Notes: generated from the letters alone by a model not told the origin. A stretch of DNA of 14,297 bases from CAZVWW01 sp964631265 (GCA_964631265.1 CAZVWW010000055.1:1-14297), one strand, 5' to 3'; positions 1 to 8,406 are shown, counted from the stretch's first letter. Program-made: numbers and translations.

Positions 1-37
1 TATACTTATGTATATGTTTTTAGTAGCAGTATTGACT

Positions 38-2389
38 ATGGAAAGGGAAACGTTTATAAAGAGACTGGTAAGGGGAACGATGATACTCGATGGATCATAC
101 GGGGCACAGTTTTTCAAAATGGGCTATTCAGATCTGCCGGGAGAGGTCTTGAATCTCAAAGAGCCGGCTGTTGTGGAAAAACTTCAGAGGGCGTACTGCG
201 ATGCCGGGGCTGATATCCTCCTGACCAATACCTTCAGTGCTAACCGGTTAAAACTGAAGACGCTGGGATATGACACCTTGACAGAAGATATCAACGAAGC
301 AGCTGTCACGATTGCCAGAAGGAGCGCCGAAAAATCCAATACGCTGGTATTTGGAGATTTTTCGTCGACCGGCGAGTTTCCCGAACCGGTTGGTGAAGCA
401 AAATCTGAATTGATATACCACACTTTTTACGAACAGGCACATATCCTTGACGATATGGGAGTGGACGGTTTTATCATTGAGACCATGACGGATCTGAAGG
501 AATTAAAACTTGCTATACTGGCTATTCGAGATGTGAACACATCCAAGCCTGTCATAGCGCAGATGACGTTTGAAGAGACTATGAGAAGTGTTACCGGAAC
601 ATCCATTGCTATTTTTGCCGGTCTCATGGATGATTTGGACGTGGATGTAGTGGGCGTTAACTGTACCGTCGGGCCCAAAAAGATGAGAAAGCTTGTTAAA
701 GAACTCGCGATGTATACGGGAAAGCCCCTCTCCGTCGAACCCAATGCGGGAAAACCCTATCTTGAAGATGACAGATTAGTCTATAAAATGGGACCGGATG
801 AGTTTGCTGTCGATGCCCAGGATTTTGTTGAATTAGGAGCTTCGATTATCGGGGGGTGTTGTGGAACGGGACCTGAGCATATCAGTGTTCTCAGGACCCT
901 TGTTGATAAAAATCTCGGGTTTGAGCATTCTGATGCCTCAAAAAGAGCAAAGGGTTTATCTGTCATTGAAAAAATGGAGTATCTCTCGTCAAGAACAAAG
1001 CTGTTCACCTTTTACCCCTTTACCCCGATTGGAGAGAGGATCAATCCGGCATCAAAAAGGCGATTTCAAAATGAAATAGAAGAAAGGGATTTTTCCAGAA
1101 TCCTCACCCTCTCCCGGGAGCAGGAAATGGAAGGGGCCAAGCTTCTGGATATAAATCTCGGCATCGAGAAGATCCTGGATAAGGAGCATTTCAGTTCGGT
1201 GATTGTTGAACTGGACCGCTTATCGTCGAATCCGCTTTCCCTGGACATCCAGTCCAACAAATATCTGAAAAGAGCCTTGTTTGAGTATGTGGGTAGGCCG
1301 CTTATTAATTCAGCACGGGTAACACCTAAGAGTTTGGAGAGGAAAGCCACTCTCTTGAAGCGATACGGGGGGATGCTTATTCTTCTGGCTATGACCAAAC
1401 GAATTCCAAAAACGGCTGAAGACCGGGTCCGTGTCATTAAAGAAGGTGTCGAACGTCTATCGGAGCTTGGTGTCAGAAAAGAAAGGATCGTTGCCGATCC
1501 TCTGGTCTTATCCCTCGGGGCCAATAACGATCCCGGTGTAACCCTGCAGACCGTCCGAATGTTGACTCAAATCGGCTTGAAGACGACAATGGGTCTCTCC
1601 AACCTGAGCTTCGGCCTTCCGGGGCGTTCCGGCATCAATGCCGCTTTTCTTGCAGAAGCGATTGGGAATGGTTTGAGCTCGGCAATCATGAATACCGGTG
1701 ACCGGGTTGTGCTTGAAACAATGTACGGCAGTCTTTCGTTAAAAGGAGAGCTGGTAACAAAAGAAGAGCAACCGGAGATTGAAAATCCGATCACCCGTTA
1801 TCTGTTAAACGGTAATAGCAAGGCTTTGGAAGATCGGATTAAAAGCGAGTTGGAGAAAAAGGATCCTATAGAAGTCAGTCAAAAGGTTCTTGGTAAAGCC
1901 ATGGAGGAGATTGGAGAACTTTATGGTAAAGGAACCCTCTTTTTACCGCATCTTCTTCTGGCTGCTGAAACGGCTCAACCGGAATTTGACAGGCTTAACG
2001 CGATGTCTGAGGGGAAAAAGGCCACGCTTGGGAAGATACTCCTTGCAACCGTTGAAGGGGATGTTCATGATATCGGTAAAAAGATAGTCGGTACTGTATT
2101 GAAGAGTGGCGGCTTTGAGATTGTCGATATTGGTAAGGATGTCAGTGCCGATAAGATATTAGAAGCCGTAAAAAAACATGAGCCGGAAATCATCGGACTT
2201 TCTGCAATGATGACCACCACTGTGGCAAGGGTTGAAGAGGTTAGAAAGGCCATCGTTCAAGCGGGGCTCAAGATACCTGTCATTGCCGGCGGGGCATCCA
2301 TGAATAAAAAACTCTCCGATAGATTTGGCTGTGACGGTTATGCGAAAGATGCAACACGTGCTTTACGGCTGTGCAAGGAAATGATATAA
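38..2389 (+). CDS. metH: Cobalamin-dependent methionine synthase, short form lacking the reactivation domain
   Basis: Methyltransferase moving a methyl group from methyltetrahydrofolate through cobalamin to homocysteine, giving methionine in the cytoplasm. Numbered from ATG 38 (783 aa), the modules are: homocysteine S-methyltransferase TIM barrel (about 12-290) with zinc ligands C209, C274 and C275 in GVNC and GGCCG; pterin-binding barrel starting at GERINPAS (about 331-585); B12 cap helices (about 588-652); and a Rossmann B12 domain (about 660-783) with D675, H677 and G680 (DxHxxG, His being the lower axial cobalt ligand), GLS at S722 and an AGG motif. The protein stops right after the B12 domain, so the AdoMet-binding reactivation domain of E. 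coli-type MetH (about 1200 aa) is missing, as in the Thermotoga short form. An in-frame ATG at 8 would add ten hydrophobic residues; ATG 38 gives the usual distance to the LDGSYG motif. Neither start has a clear ribosome binding site. Confidence 0.95.
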   Translation: MERETFIKRLVRGTMILDGSYGAQFFKMGYSDLPGEVLNLKEPAVVEKLQRAYCDAGADILLTNTFSANRLKLKTLGYDTLTEDINEAAVTIARRSAEKSNTLVFGDFSSTGEFPEPVGEAKSELIYHTFYEQAHILDDMGVDGFIIETMTDLKELKLAILAIRDVNTSKPVIAQMTFEETMRSVTGTSIAIFAGLMDDLDVDVVGVNCTVGPKKMRKLVKELAMYTGKPLSVEPNAGKPYLEDDRLVYKMGPDEFAVDAQDFVELGASIIGGCCGTGPEHISVLRTLVDKNLGFEHSDASKRAKGLSVIEKMEYLSSRTKLFTFYPFTPIGERINPASKRRFQNEIEERDFSRILTLSREQEMEGAKLLDINLGIEKILDKEHFSSVIVELDRLSSNPLSLDIQSNKYLKRALFEYVGRPLINSARVTPKSLERKATLLKRYGGMLILLAMTKRIPKTAEDRVRVIKEGVERLSELGVRKERIVADPLVLSLGANNDPGVTLQTVRMLTQIGLKTTMGLSNLSFGLPGRSGINAAFLAEAIGNGLSSAIMNTGDRVVLETMYGSLSLKGELVTKEEQPEIENPITRYLLNGNSKALEDRIKSELEKKDPIEVSQKVLGKAMEEIGELYGKGTLFLPHLLLAAETAQPEFDRLNAMSEGKKATLGKILLATVEGDVHDIGKKIVGTVLKSGGFEIVDIGKDVSADKILEAVKKHEPEIIGLSAMMTTTVARVEEVRKAIVQAGLKIPVIAGGASMNKKLSDRFGCDGYAKDATRALRLCKEMI

Positions 2390-2390
2390 T
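2362..2390 (+). promoter_or_regulatory. Candidate sigma-70 promoter for the yaaR-holB-ricT block
   Basis: TTTACG at 2362-2367 and a perfect TATAAT at 2385-2390 are separated by 17 bp. The expected start of transcription near 2397 lies about 29 nt before the next gene's ATG. It overlaps the last codons and stop of metH, so it could give the downstream genes transcription independent of metH. The match is seen in the sequence; activity is inferred. Confidence 0.5.
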
Positions 2391-2425
2391 AGAGATGCGA
2401 CGGGTGTTTATAAAGAGGCGATGTC

Positions 2426-2899
2426 ATGAGGATTAATCCGACAGGTAATTCTGTGGACAAAGACAAGAAATCAAAAGAAGCGAAGAGGAAAAAAATAAAG
2501 GGTTCTGATAAGAACAAAGGGAGTTCCCAGGTATGGAACGGTTTTATGGACATGCTTGGTGATATTCAGTTGGAAAAAGCTGAAGAAGAGGCTAAGAAAT
2601 ATCTGGAATTTGTTCTTTCCTCAGGAAACCGTTTCTCGCGCTCTCCCACACACAGGAATTTTCAGGGATACAGAGAGAGTATTAAAAAGTTCCTTCAATT
2701 CATTGAAAAAGGCCTTTATAAGGTTAAAGAAGATATGGGAATGGATGTTGATTATCCCAAATTATATATGATTGCTGAAAAAGTTGATGAGAAGGTTCAT
2801 CAGATGGCCGGTCTGCTCATGGACAATGAAAAGAATACGATTAATTTTGCCGGAAAAGTGGAAGAGATTAACGGTCTGGTTCTGGATCTATACAGATGA
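2426..2899 (+). CDS. yaaR: DUF327 / YaaR-family protein
   Basis: 157-aa soluble protein recognised as DUF327 (YaaR) from its layout: a lysine-rich, probably disordered first 35 residues, then a helical domain with the family pattern of an aromatic Y/F-rich segment (FQGYRESIKKFLQFIEKGLYKVKE, quoted here in parts as FQGYRESIKKF and LQFIEKGLYKV) and a closing helix. The molecular function of the family is not established. In Firmicutes and related phyla it is a standard neighbour of holB and yaaT, exactly as here, which supports the call more than the sequence alone. A ribosome binding site GAGG (2415-2418) lies 7 nt before the ATG. The stop codon overlaps the next start as ATGA (4 bp), suggesting translational coupling to the delta' gene. 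Confidence 0.8.
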   Translation: MRINPTGNSVDKDKKSKEAKRKKIKGSDKNKGSSQVWNGFMDMLGDIQLEKAEEEAKKYLEFVLSSGNRFSRSPTHRNFQGYRESIKKFLQFIEKGLYKVKEDMGMDVDYPKLYMIAEKVDEKVHQMAGLLMDNEKNTINFAGKVEEINGLVLDLYR

Positions 2900-4029
2900 C
2901 GATTCGGAAGGCAGGAACAGAGCTGCGCTCACTCATTCTTGAAAACTATGGGGATGCCTTTAAAAGGTTTAAAGAGCTCGTGGATGCCTATCAGTCTCCA
3001 TCGGTCTGTTTCAGAGGACACGATGGTTTTTTGTTAAAGGAGATTAGCAGAGCTTTTATCAGTGAATATGAGGGATTTCCTTTCAGCAAGGTCTTTAACA
3101 GTAATGATTATTATGAAATTGACGCTGAAAACGAGATAAAGGTTGACGATGTAAGAGATCTGGTGACTTATTCATCACTTTCAAGAGGCTTTCTTAAACA
3201 AAAGTACAGTGTTGTCAACATGATAGAGCATGCCAATAACATCTCAGAAAACAGTCTGTTAAAACTCATAGAGGAACCCCCGAAAGAACAGGTTTTTATT
3301 TGCACGACAGAATCCTTTTATGCATTACTGCCCACTATCAGGAGTCGGTTGTATTGTATAGATGTTGAAAACCGCGTCGAGGCTTTTTCCGATGATTTGG
3401 CTGTTATCCACGAACTGGTATGGCTCTCACGATTATCTTTTAATATTCTGTTGAAAGTGTCCGATGTCAATATCCCGAATCAGAGAACCCTCTTCAAGAG
3501 ACTGCGCGAACAGAGCCCGGAAGAGTTGTTGAGGATATACGGATACCTTTGTGCTGAAAAAGACGATATTGATTTATTCGGGGAGTTGGAGATGAGTCCT
3601 GAGATACTCCTCAGTTCAACTGCGCTTGTTCTCATGGAGCGGTTGTTTTTTAAGATGGACCCTTTTGACAGTCCCGGGTCCAAAAAGACCAGATTTCAGC
3701 TTATGACGGTCTTTTCCGAACTAATGACGCTATCTTCAAAAACAGGAAAGACCAGATTCTTCAGCCGGTTTTTTAAGCGGTTCTTTATGATTGCGAGAGC
3801 CTTTGTCTTTGATATACTGAAACTTCAAATCGTCAATCTGGATGAAAAAACAGGATACACTGTTATGAACACTGAATGGATAAGACAAAAACCAATACTG
3901 AGCAGTGAAAGGGTTAAAGCGCTTTTTGACTTTATTTCGATGATTTCAGAGAGCCGGGTTGTCACCTTTAATCCGGAGATAATCTTTATCTGTTTTATTA
4001 ACAAGCTGATGTCAATGCGAACTGATTAA
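2896..4029 (+). CDS. holB: DNA polymerase III delta'-like clamp-loader subunit, divergent
   Basis: 377-aa AAA+ like protein, probably the delta' wrench subunit of the replicative clamp loader that opens and loads the sliding clamp. Diagnostic segments are IKVDDVRDL (about 81-89), the Walker-B region ending in ENSLLKLIEEPP (about 118-129), and LLPTIRSRL (about 144-152), the sensor/SRC-like motif of the delta'/gamma family. The Walker A site is absent: GHDGFLLKE (about 41-49) stands where a GKS/T loop would be, and the four-cysteine zinc module of bacterial clamp loaders is also missing. Loss of ATP binding is normal for delta'. Residues after about 160 are poorly conserved and mostly helical, fitting the collar region. 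There is no ribosome binding site at the start, so it is likely translated by coupling from yaaR through the ATGA overlap. Neighbours yaaR and ricT support the assignment. Confidence 0.75.
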   Translation: MTIRKAGTELRSLILENYGDAFKRFKELVDAYQSPSVCFRGHDGFLLKEISRAFISEYEGFPFSKVFNSNDYYEIDAENEIKVDDVRDLVTYSSLSRGFLKQKYSVVNMIEHANNISENSLLKLIEEPPKEQVFICTTESFYALLPTIRSRLYCIDVENRVEAFSDDLAVIHELVWLSRLSFNILLKVSDVNIPNQRTLFKRLREQSPEELLRIYGYLCAEKDDIDLFGELEMSPEILLSSTALVLMERLFFKMDPFDSPGSKKTRFQLMTVFSELMTLSSKTGKTRFFSRFFKRFFMIARAFVFDILKLQIVNLDEKTGYTVMNTEWIRQKPILSSERVKALFDFISMISESRVVTFNPEIIFICFINKLMSMRTD

Positions 4030-4056
4030 AAAACGGAGTACTACAGGAGTGATGAA

Positions 4057-4932
4057 ATGAAAATGTTAGCAAAAGTGTATAAAGTGGAGTTCATGGAAGT
4101 TGGAAAGATTTATAATTTTACCTTCGACGGACAGTTGAAAAGAGGAGACAAGGTTTTAGGGATGAGTTTTTTCGGACTAGAGGTGGGCACTGTGATCGGT
4201 GGACCAATTGAAGTTGATGTTAACGAAACCGACTATGACCTTAAACCGATTTTAAGGCCATTGTCCGGAGAGGATTTTGAAAAGCATGAAAAGAACATGA
4301 AAGATGCACAGGAAGCGTATGAGATATGTCTTGAGAAGATCGATAAGTTGAAACTACCGATGAAGTTGCTCAAGGCGGTTTATATGTTCGACCGTTCAAA
4401 ACTCCTCTTCTATTTCAGTGCTGAGGGAAGAGTGGACTTCAGAGAACTCGTGAAAGAACTGGCGCGAACGTTCAAAACAAGAATCGAGCTGAGACAGGTC
4501 GGTGTGCGGGATGAGATGAAATTTATCGGGGGACTTGGCCTTTGCGGACAGCCGGTATGTTGCAGACGTTTTCTCCGTGATTTTGACAAGATTACTCTGA
4601 AAGATGCCAAGAAGCAGCAGTTGATGATCAATCCCGCCAAGATATCCGGACAGTGCCGCCGGCTCCTTTGTTGTTTGCGTTATGAAGTGGATAACTATGA
4701 GGACATGATGAAAGGCATACCGGGTCAGGGAAGCATTGTGCAGTATAAGGGGGAGGTCTGTAAAGTCATTAACAGTAATGTCTTTTCAAAAACAGTCACC
4801 GCCCAGACTGATTCAGGACAGACTTACTCCATTCCCTTTGAACACTTTTATGAAGATCAAAATTCTGTGATATCAAATGCCGAATCATCTGATGACGATA
4901 ATGTTGAGATGCTTCCCGATGAAGAGGATTGA
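4057..4932 (+). CDS. ricT: PSP1-domain iron-sulfur protein RicT/YaaT
   Basis: 291-aa cytoplasmic protein of the PSP1 family. In B. subtilis RicT (YaaT) forms a complex with RicA and RicF that carries [4Fe-4S] clusters and promotes mRNA processing by RNase Y as well as sporulation, competence and biofilm traits. The family cysteines are all present: C163, C168 and C169 in LCGQPVCC and C200, C205 and C206 in GQCRRLLCC, consistent with cluster binding. The flanking GGLG and NPAKISGQCRRL stretches are the most conserved part of the family. An acidic tail (about 270-291) is probably disordered. ATG 4057 is preceded by AGGAG (4045-4049) at 7 nt; another in-frame ATG lies at 4063. No ricA or ricF gene is seen in this window, so whether the complex exists here is open. 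Confidence 0.9.
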   Translation: MKMLAKVYKVEFMEVGKIYNFTFDGQLKRGDKVLGMSFFGLEVGTVIGGPIEVDVNETDYDLKPILRPLSGEDFEKHEKNMKDAQEAYEICLEKIDKLKLPMKLLKAVYMFDRSKLLFYFSAEGRVDFRELVKELARTFKTRIELRQVGVRDEMKFIGGLGLCGQPVCCRRFLRDFDKITLKDAKKQQLMINPAKISGQCRRLLCCLRYEVDNYEDMMKGIPGQGSIVQYKGEVCKVINSNVFSKTVTAQTDSGQTYSIPFEHFYEDQNSVISNAESSDDDNVEMLPDEED

Positions 4933-4937
4933 TTCTG

Positions 4938-5567
4938 GTGACGGAACGTTTTGATCATTATTATTCTGAGACACCCAAGTCAAAATTAAAAGTCAAGAAC
5001 GTCCAACTGAACATGAAGAGCGGACATGAATATGATTTCAAATCCCCTTCAGGTGTCTTTTCTTTTGGGAAAGTCAATCGCCCGACGAAGGTCTTTGTCG
5101 AGAATATCGTACTCCAGGGGAAATCTGTTCTGGACCTGGGATGTGGTTATGGCATGGTCGGTATCGTGGTGAAAAAGGAAAATCCCTTTATATCCCTTTA
5201 CATGAGTGACATTAATAAAAGAGCCGTTGATTTTGCGAAAAGGAATGCGCTTGCCTATAATATTGAACCCGACATAAGAGTTGGGCATCTTTATGACCCC
5301 TGGGAGGAAATGACGTTTGATGACATTCTCTTTAATCCGCCAATGGCAGCCGGGAAAAAGATCTGGATGGAAGCGGTTAAGAAAGCCCCTGAATATCTGA
5401 AAGGGAACGGTGCGTTGCATGTTGTTGCCTATCACAACAAAGGCGGGGAAAGGATCAAAAAGACCATGAAGGAGTGCTTTGGTCATTCCAAAACACTTGT
5501 GAAAAGCGGTGGCGTACGTGTTTATAAATCGGTTCTCCCGGAAAACCATAAGCGGTTTCAAACCTAA
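4938..5567 (+). CDS. RsmC/MTS-type S-adenosylmethionine-dependent methyltransferase
   Basis: 209-aa class I methyltransferase of the MTS (methyltransferase small) family, which includes the 16S rRNA G1207 guanine-N2 enzyme RsmC and related RNA methylases. Visible motifs: SGVFSFGKVNRPTK (about 38-51), the family's lead-in to the cofactor fold; motif I DLGCGYG (66-72); the acidic SDIN (90-93) after strand 2; and the catalytic NPP motif at 133-135, typical of amino-group methylation on bases. Length matches single-domain homologues; the N-terminal RsmC domain of E. coli is absent. The GTG at 4938 is preferred because AGAGG (4923-4927) lies 10 nt upstream. A TTG at 4929 would overlap the ricT stop but leaves no room for ribosome binding. 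The exact RNA target cannot be read from sequence. Confidence 0.85.
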   Translation: MTERFDHYYSETPKSKLKVKNVQLNMKSGHEYDFKSPSGVFSFGKVNRPTKVFVENIVLQGKSVLDLGCGYGMVGIVVKKENPFISLYMSDINKRAVDFAKRNALAYNIEPDIRVGHLYDPWEEMTFDDILFNPPMAAGKKIWMEAVKKAPEYLKGNGALHVVAYHNKGGERIKKTMKECFGHSKTLVKSGGVRVYKSVLPENHKRFQT

Positions 5568-5588
5568 CGGTTTGGTGAAGTGTTCAAT

Positions 5589-6653
5589 ATGACGAGTCTG
5601 ATGCGTTTTTTCTATATCCTGATACTGATATTGGCATTGGGGATTGCTGCCTTCTTTTTCTTTGGTATTCATGATGAGATGGTCGTGGTGTATTTTTATG
5701 ACGAAACAACTGAAAACATCAACAGCTATCAGGAGATACAGTTTATTGAATCCTTGAGCAAACCGCTTCAAGCGGAAAAAACAGACCTGGTTTTTCAATC
5801 TTTTTATACAGGACAGCGCCGGGGTTCAACATCAAGGATAGCTGAAATCAACAGCCGGTTTAAACCGGACTTCGTCCTGATGAATCTTTCGGAAGAGAAC
5901 ACAACGTTTATTACTGACTATTACTGTAAGAGAGAGTTTTCCGGTGTTTCCCCGGTTCTGCTCAATATTTCCAAGGAATGTATCAAACCGGACGGAGATT
6001 ATTGTATTAACCTGCTCCCTGATCCCGAAAAAATGGCTGAATCAATGCTCAAAAAAGGACATTTCGAAGAGAATCTGCTGATCGTAACCGGAGACAGGGA
6101 CAGGGTATATGAAGAATCGCTGGTTGAAGCCCTCTTGAGGAAAAATCCCGATGCTGCAGTCCTCCGCCTTGAAGAGACAGGGGACGAACAGACTGATAAC
6201 GCCATAGAAACGATTATCAAAGAGATCAACAAGAAGAAACAGTCATCACAGCACCCCCCCGAAAAACGGACGGATCTGCTGTTGCTTTTGGAAACAAAGA
6301 AGGTCGTTTCGATTCTCGAGAAGATTGTCGGTTATCCCAGGGACAGGATTTTTATCTCTGATAAAGCCGTCGGCTGGGAAAGTCTTTATTATGGGGGAAC
6401 AAATATTTACGGTGTCAGAGGATTTGCGTTGACAAAGCCTCTGTCAAATGTCCGCATCGACCAGTACACTCAGTACATCAAAGCACAATTGGAGAGCTGC
6501 TCCGAAGCATATTTATCATATGAATACGAGTATGATGAGCGCATCAAGGTATTGTATGATTATCTTAACCACCGGGGGACATTGGATATTAAACTCGTGG
6601 AATTTTCTGAAGATGGTTTTCTCAATGGTTTGGAGAACGTGATGAATGAATAG
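5589..6653 (+). CDS. Membrane-anchored periplasmic-binding-protein-like (PBP1 fold) protein
   Basis: 354 aa. One hydrophobic segment (about 5-26) without a clear cleavage or lipobox site, so it is probably an uncleaved anchor with the rest outside the membrane. The body reads like a type 1 periplasmic binding fold, the family of branched-chain amino-acid and sugar receptors: an opening beta strand (VVVYFYD), PDFVLMN then SPVLLNIS, a region around NLLPDPEKMAESMLKK, a second-lobe strand ENLLIVTGDRDRVYEE, then TDLLLLLETKK and a tail with IYGVRGF. This is fold-level recognition with no family name. ATG 5589 is chosen; GTG at 5580 and ATG at 5601 are alternatives, and GGTGA (5574-5578) is the best upstream match. 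It overlaps the next gene by 8 bp, so the two are probably made together and may act as ligand-binding protein and receptor (inferred). No ABC permease genes are nearby, which argues against transport. Confidence 0.6.
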   Translation: MTSLMRFFYILILILALGIAAFFFFGIHDEMVVVYFYDETTENINSYQEIQFIESLSKPLQAEKTDLVFQSFYTGQRRGSTSRIAEINSRFKPDFVLMNLSEENTTFITDYYCKREFSGVSPVLLNISKECIKPDGDYCINLLPDPEKMAESMLKKGHFEENLLIVTGDRDRVYEESLVEALLRKNPDAAVLRLEETGDEQTDNAIETIIKEINKKKQSSQHPPEKRTDLLLLLETKKVVSILEKIVGYPRDRIFISDKAVGWESLYYGGTNIYGVRGFALTKPLSNVRIDQYTQYIKAQLESCSEAYLSYEYEYDERIKVLYDYLNHRGTLDIKLVEFSEDGFLNGLENVMNE

Positions 6654-8406
6654 ACCGATGATGTTCGTAAACAGAAGAATCAATATCATAATCCTTGTCT
6701 GGATATTACTCTATATTCTGTACATCCTTTTTTTGGGATTTAACAGTTATAATGACCTAAACAGGACGCTGAGTGATAAAAACAGAGTCAACAAGAGTCT
6801 GCTGGCATTTAATTTTAAAAACCTGAACGATAAGTTGATTTATAATCCGGAAACCTTTGAAAGAGTGATCATATCAGACAGCTCCGGAGAGGTTTTACTT
6901 CAATACGGCAGGTTGATAAATGGTATCGGTAATCTGTCATTTAATCCGATATTTGATATTATCCTTAACGAGGGAGTTGCCATTTCGGGATTCTATTATG
7001 ATCCCTTTCTGGATATGGATGTTTTCGATATTGGCATCCTTGAAAAAAATCGGATTTATGTTGGTACGGTTTCTGTTAAGGCCTTTTTTGGTCATTATCG
7101 TAAAACACTTGATTTGGAAAATATCATCATCTTTGACAAGAATAATCTCGGTATGGATTTTGGTTCCGGAAGTCCCGAATTTGTCAATTATTACAATATG
7201 TTTAAAACAGACGCTATGACAAGCGGGATTTCAATATGGGAGGACGCCTTTTACTATTTCAACGGAATGGAAACTGATTATGGCTCTATGAAGATTGTGA
7301 CCTATAAAAACTTGAAAGAGTACATCTTTCAGCGTTTTCCACCCCTGATTCTTCCCTTTTTTGCCGGACTCGCACTGTTTTTTGTTGTCAAATTACTCTT
7401 TGTTAATTATATGAAAGACGAGCTGGACTTCCTGCATGAGCTCAATCATTATATGGAAAACATCAAACCCTTTACGATTGATGAGGAAAGACACCTGCCC
7501 CGGGCGATGCATGAACTGATCGGGAACTACAACAGTTTGGTGGAAGAACAACGGCGGCAGCGTTCAGAGATTAAACGGCTGGTCGGAAAAAACTCTGAGA
7601 AATCTGAGATCTGGTGTTCGAGTAAGGAAAAATTAATAACACTGAACCAGTATATTGACAGATTGATCAGCAGTAGTGATAATAAACCCGAAAAGGCCTT
7701 GAAAGACGTATTTGAAATCTTGTTTGAAAATGATTCTGCTATTGGCGGTGTTGAGCTCTTTCTGGATAAAAAGCTTATCGTTCAGATTGAGAATCATAAC
7801 CGGGAGGCAACCTATATTGAGGGTGTAAAATGTACATTTTTGAATGAAAAACTGTCTCTGAATGTCAGGAAAAACAGGGCCGGGAGTCTTGAATCCCAGA
7901 GCATAAAGATTGAACTGGCAAAATTTGTCATCAAATCCCTCGAGATCATCTTTTCCTACAAGAATGAAGAGATGAGAGACAGCCTGACAGGTGTTAATAA
8001 ATTCAGTTACTTCGCCGAACAAATGGAAAGAGAAATATACAACTGCCGGCGATACAACTATTCGGGGTCACTTGTGTTGATCCGGATCGACACCTTTGAA
8101 TCGATCAATGCGAAATACGGGGATACCGTATCGGATGTTCTTCTGAAGATTACGTCAGAAGTGTTGATTGATGGCATAAGGAAAGGCGATCTTATCGGAT
8201 TGTATACAAAAGGGGCCTTTATGCTCTTTTTGAAGGAAATATCTGAAGAGGTTATTAACAAAAAAATGGAGGAAGTTGAAAGAAGGCTATTGGCAAATGA
8301 TAGAATTAAGCAGATGGATATTGAAATAGATCTGTCCTTTTCAGTATCCACCTGCGATGAAGAGACCCGGGATTTTGATTCATTGTTGAGCGAATGTCTG
8401 CAATAA
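6646..8406 (+). CDS. Membrane receptor with degenerate GGDEF output domain
   Basis: 586 aa. Layout: transmembrane helix 1 (about 11-32); extracytoplasmic domain (about 33-230) resembling a single Cache/PAS-like sensor (VIISDSSGEVL, then NRIYVGTVSV); transmembrane helix 2 (about 231-255); a degenerate HAMP-like and coiled-coil linker (about 256-330); a weak GAF-like region (about 331-440); and a GGDEF-family domain from DSLTG (445-449). The domain keeps a substrate-like helix (IDTFESINAKYGD, 491-503) and RKGDLIGLY, but the GGDEF signature itself is TKGAF (521-525), so diguanylate cyclase activity is very unlikely. It also ends early, lacking the usual final helix with ALYxAKxxGRN. It may bind nucleotide, partner or nothing. 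Ribosome binding GGAG (6632-6635) is 10 nt upstream; in-frame ATGs at 6658 and 6661 are alternatives. Together with the preceding binding-like protein it resembles a sensory pair. Confidence 0.8.
   Translation: MNRPMMFVNRRINIIILVWILLYILYILFLGFNSYNDLNRTLSDKNRVNKSLLAFNFKNLNDKLIYNPETFERVIISDSSGEVLLQYGRLINGIGNLSFNPIFDIILNEGVAISGFYYDPFLDMDVFDIGILEKNRIYVGTVSVKAFFGHYRKTLDLENIIIFDKNNLGMDFGSGSPEFVNYYNMFKTDAMTSGISIWEDAFYYFNGMETDYGSMKIVTYKNLKEYIFQRFPPLILPFFAGLALFFVVKLLFVNYMKDELDFLHELNHYMENIKPFTIDEERHLPRAMHELIGNYNSLVEEQRRQRSEIKRLVGKNSEKSEIWCSSKEKLITLNQYIDRLISSSDNKPEKALKDVFEILFENDSAIGGVELFLDKKLIVQIENHNREATYIEGVKCTFLNEKLSLNVRKNRAGSLESQSIKIELAKFVIKSLEIIFSYKNEEMRDSLTGVNKFSYFAEQMEREIYNCRRYNYSGSLVLIRIDTFESINAKYGDTVSDVLLKITSEVLIDGIRKGDLIGLYTKGAFMLFLKEISEEVINKKMEEVERRLLANDRIKQMDIEIDLSFSVSTCDEETRDFDSLLSECLQ

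Noticed and set aside
8..37. Earlier in-frame ATG codons at 8 and 14 for metH
   Set aside because: They add ten hydrophobic residues absent from the family, and ATG 38 gives the usual spacing to the first motif and to the zinc cysteines. Only 7 bases of upstream sequence are visible, so this is not final.
1066..1524. A 152-codon minus-strand open frame inside metH
   Set aside because: It is antisense to the conserved pterin-binding domain and its low-complexity Ser/Arg-rich translation looks like a shadow.
5049..5798. A 249-codon open frame on the minus strand opposite the methyltransferase and the start of the binding-like gene
   Set aside because: It lies opposite two well-supported genes, its translation has no recognisable family pattern, and no ribosome binding site was evident. 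It is a frame shadow.
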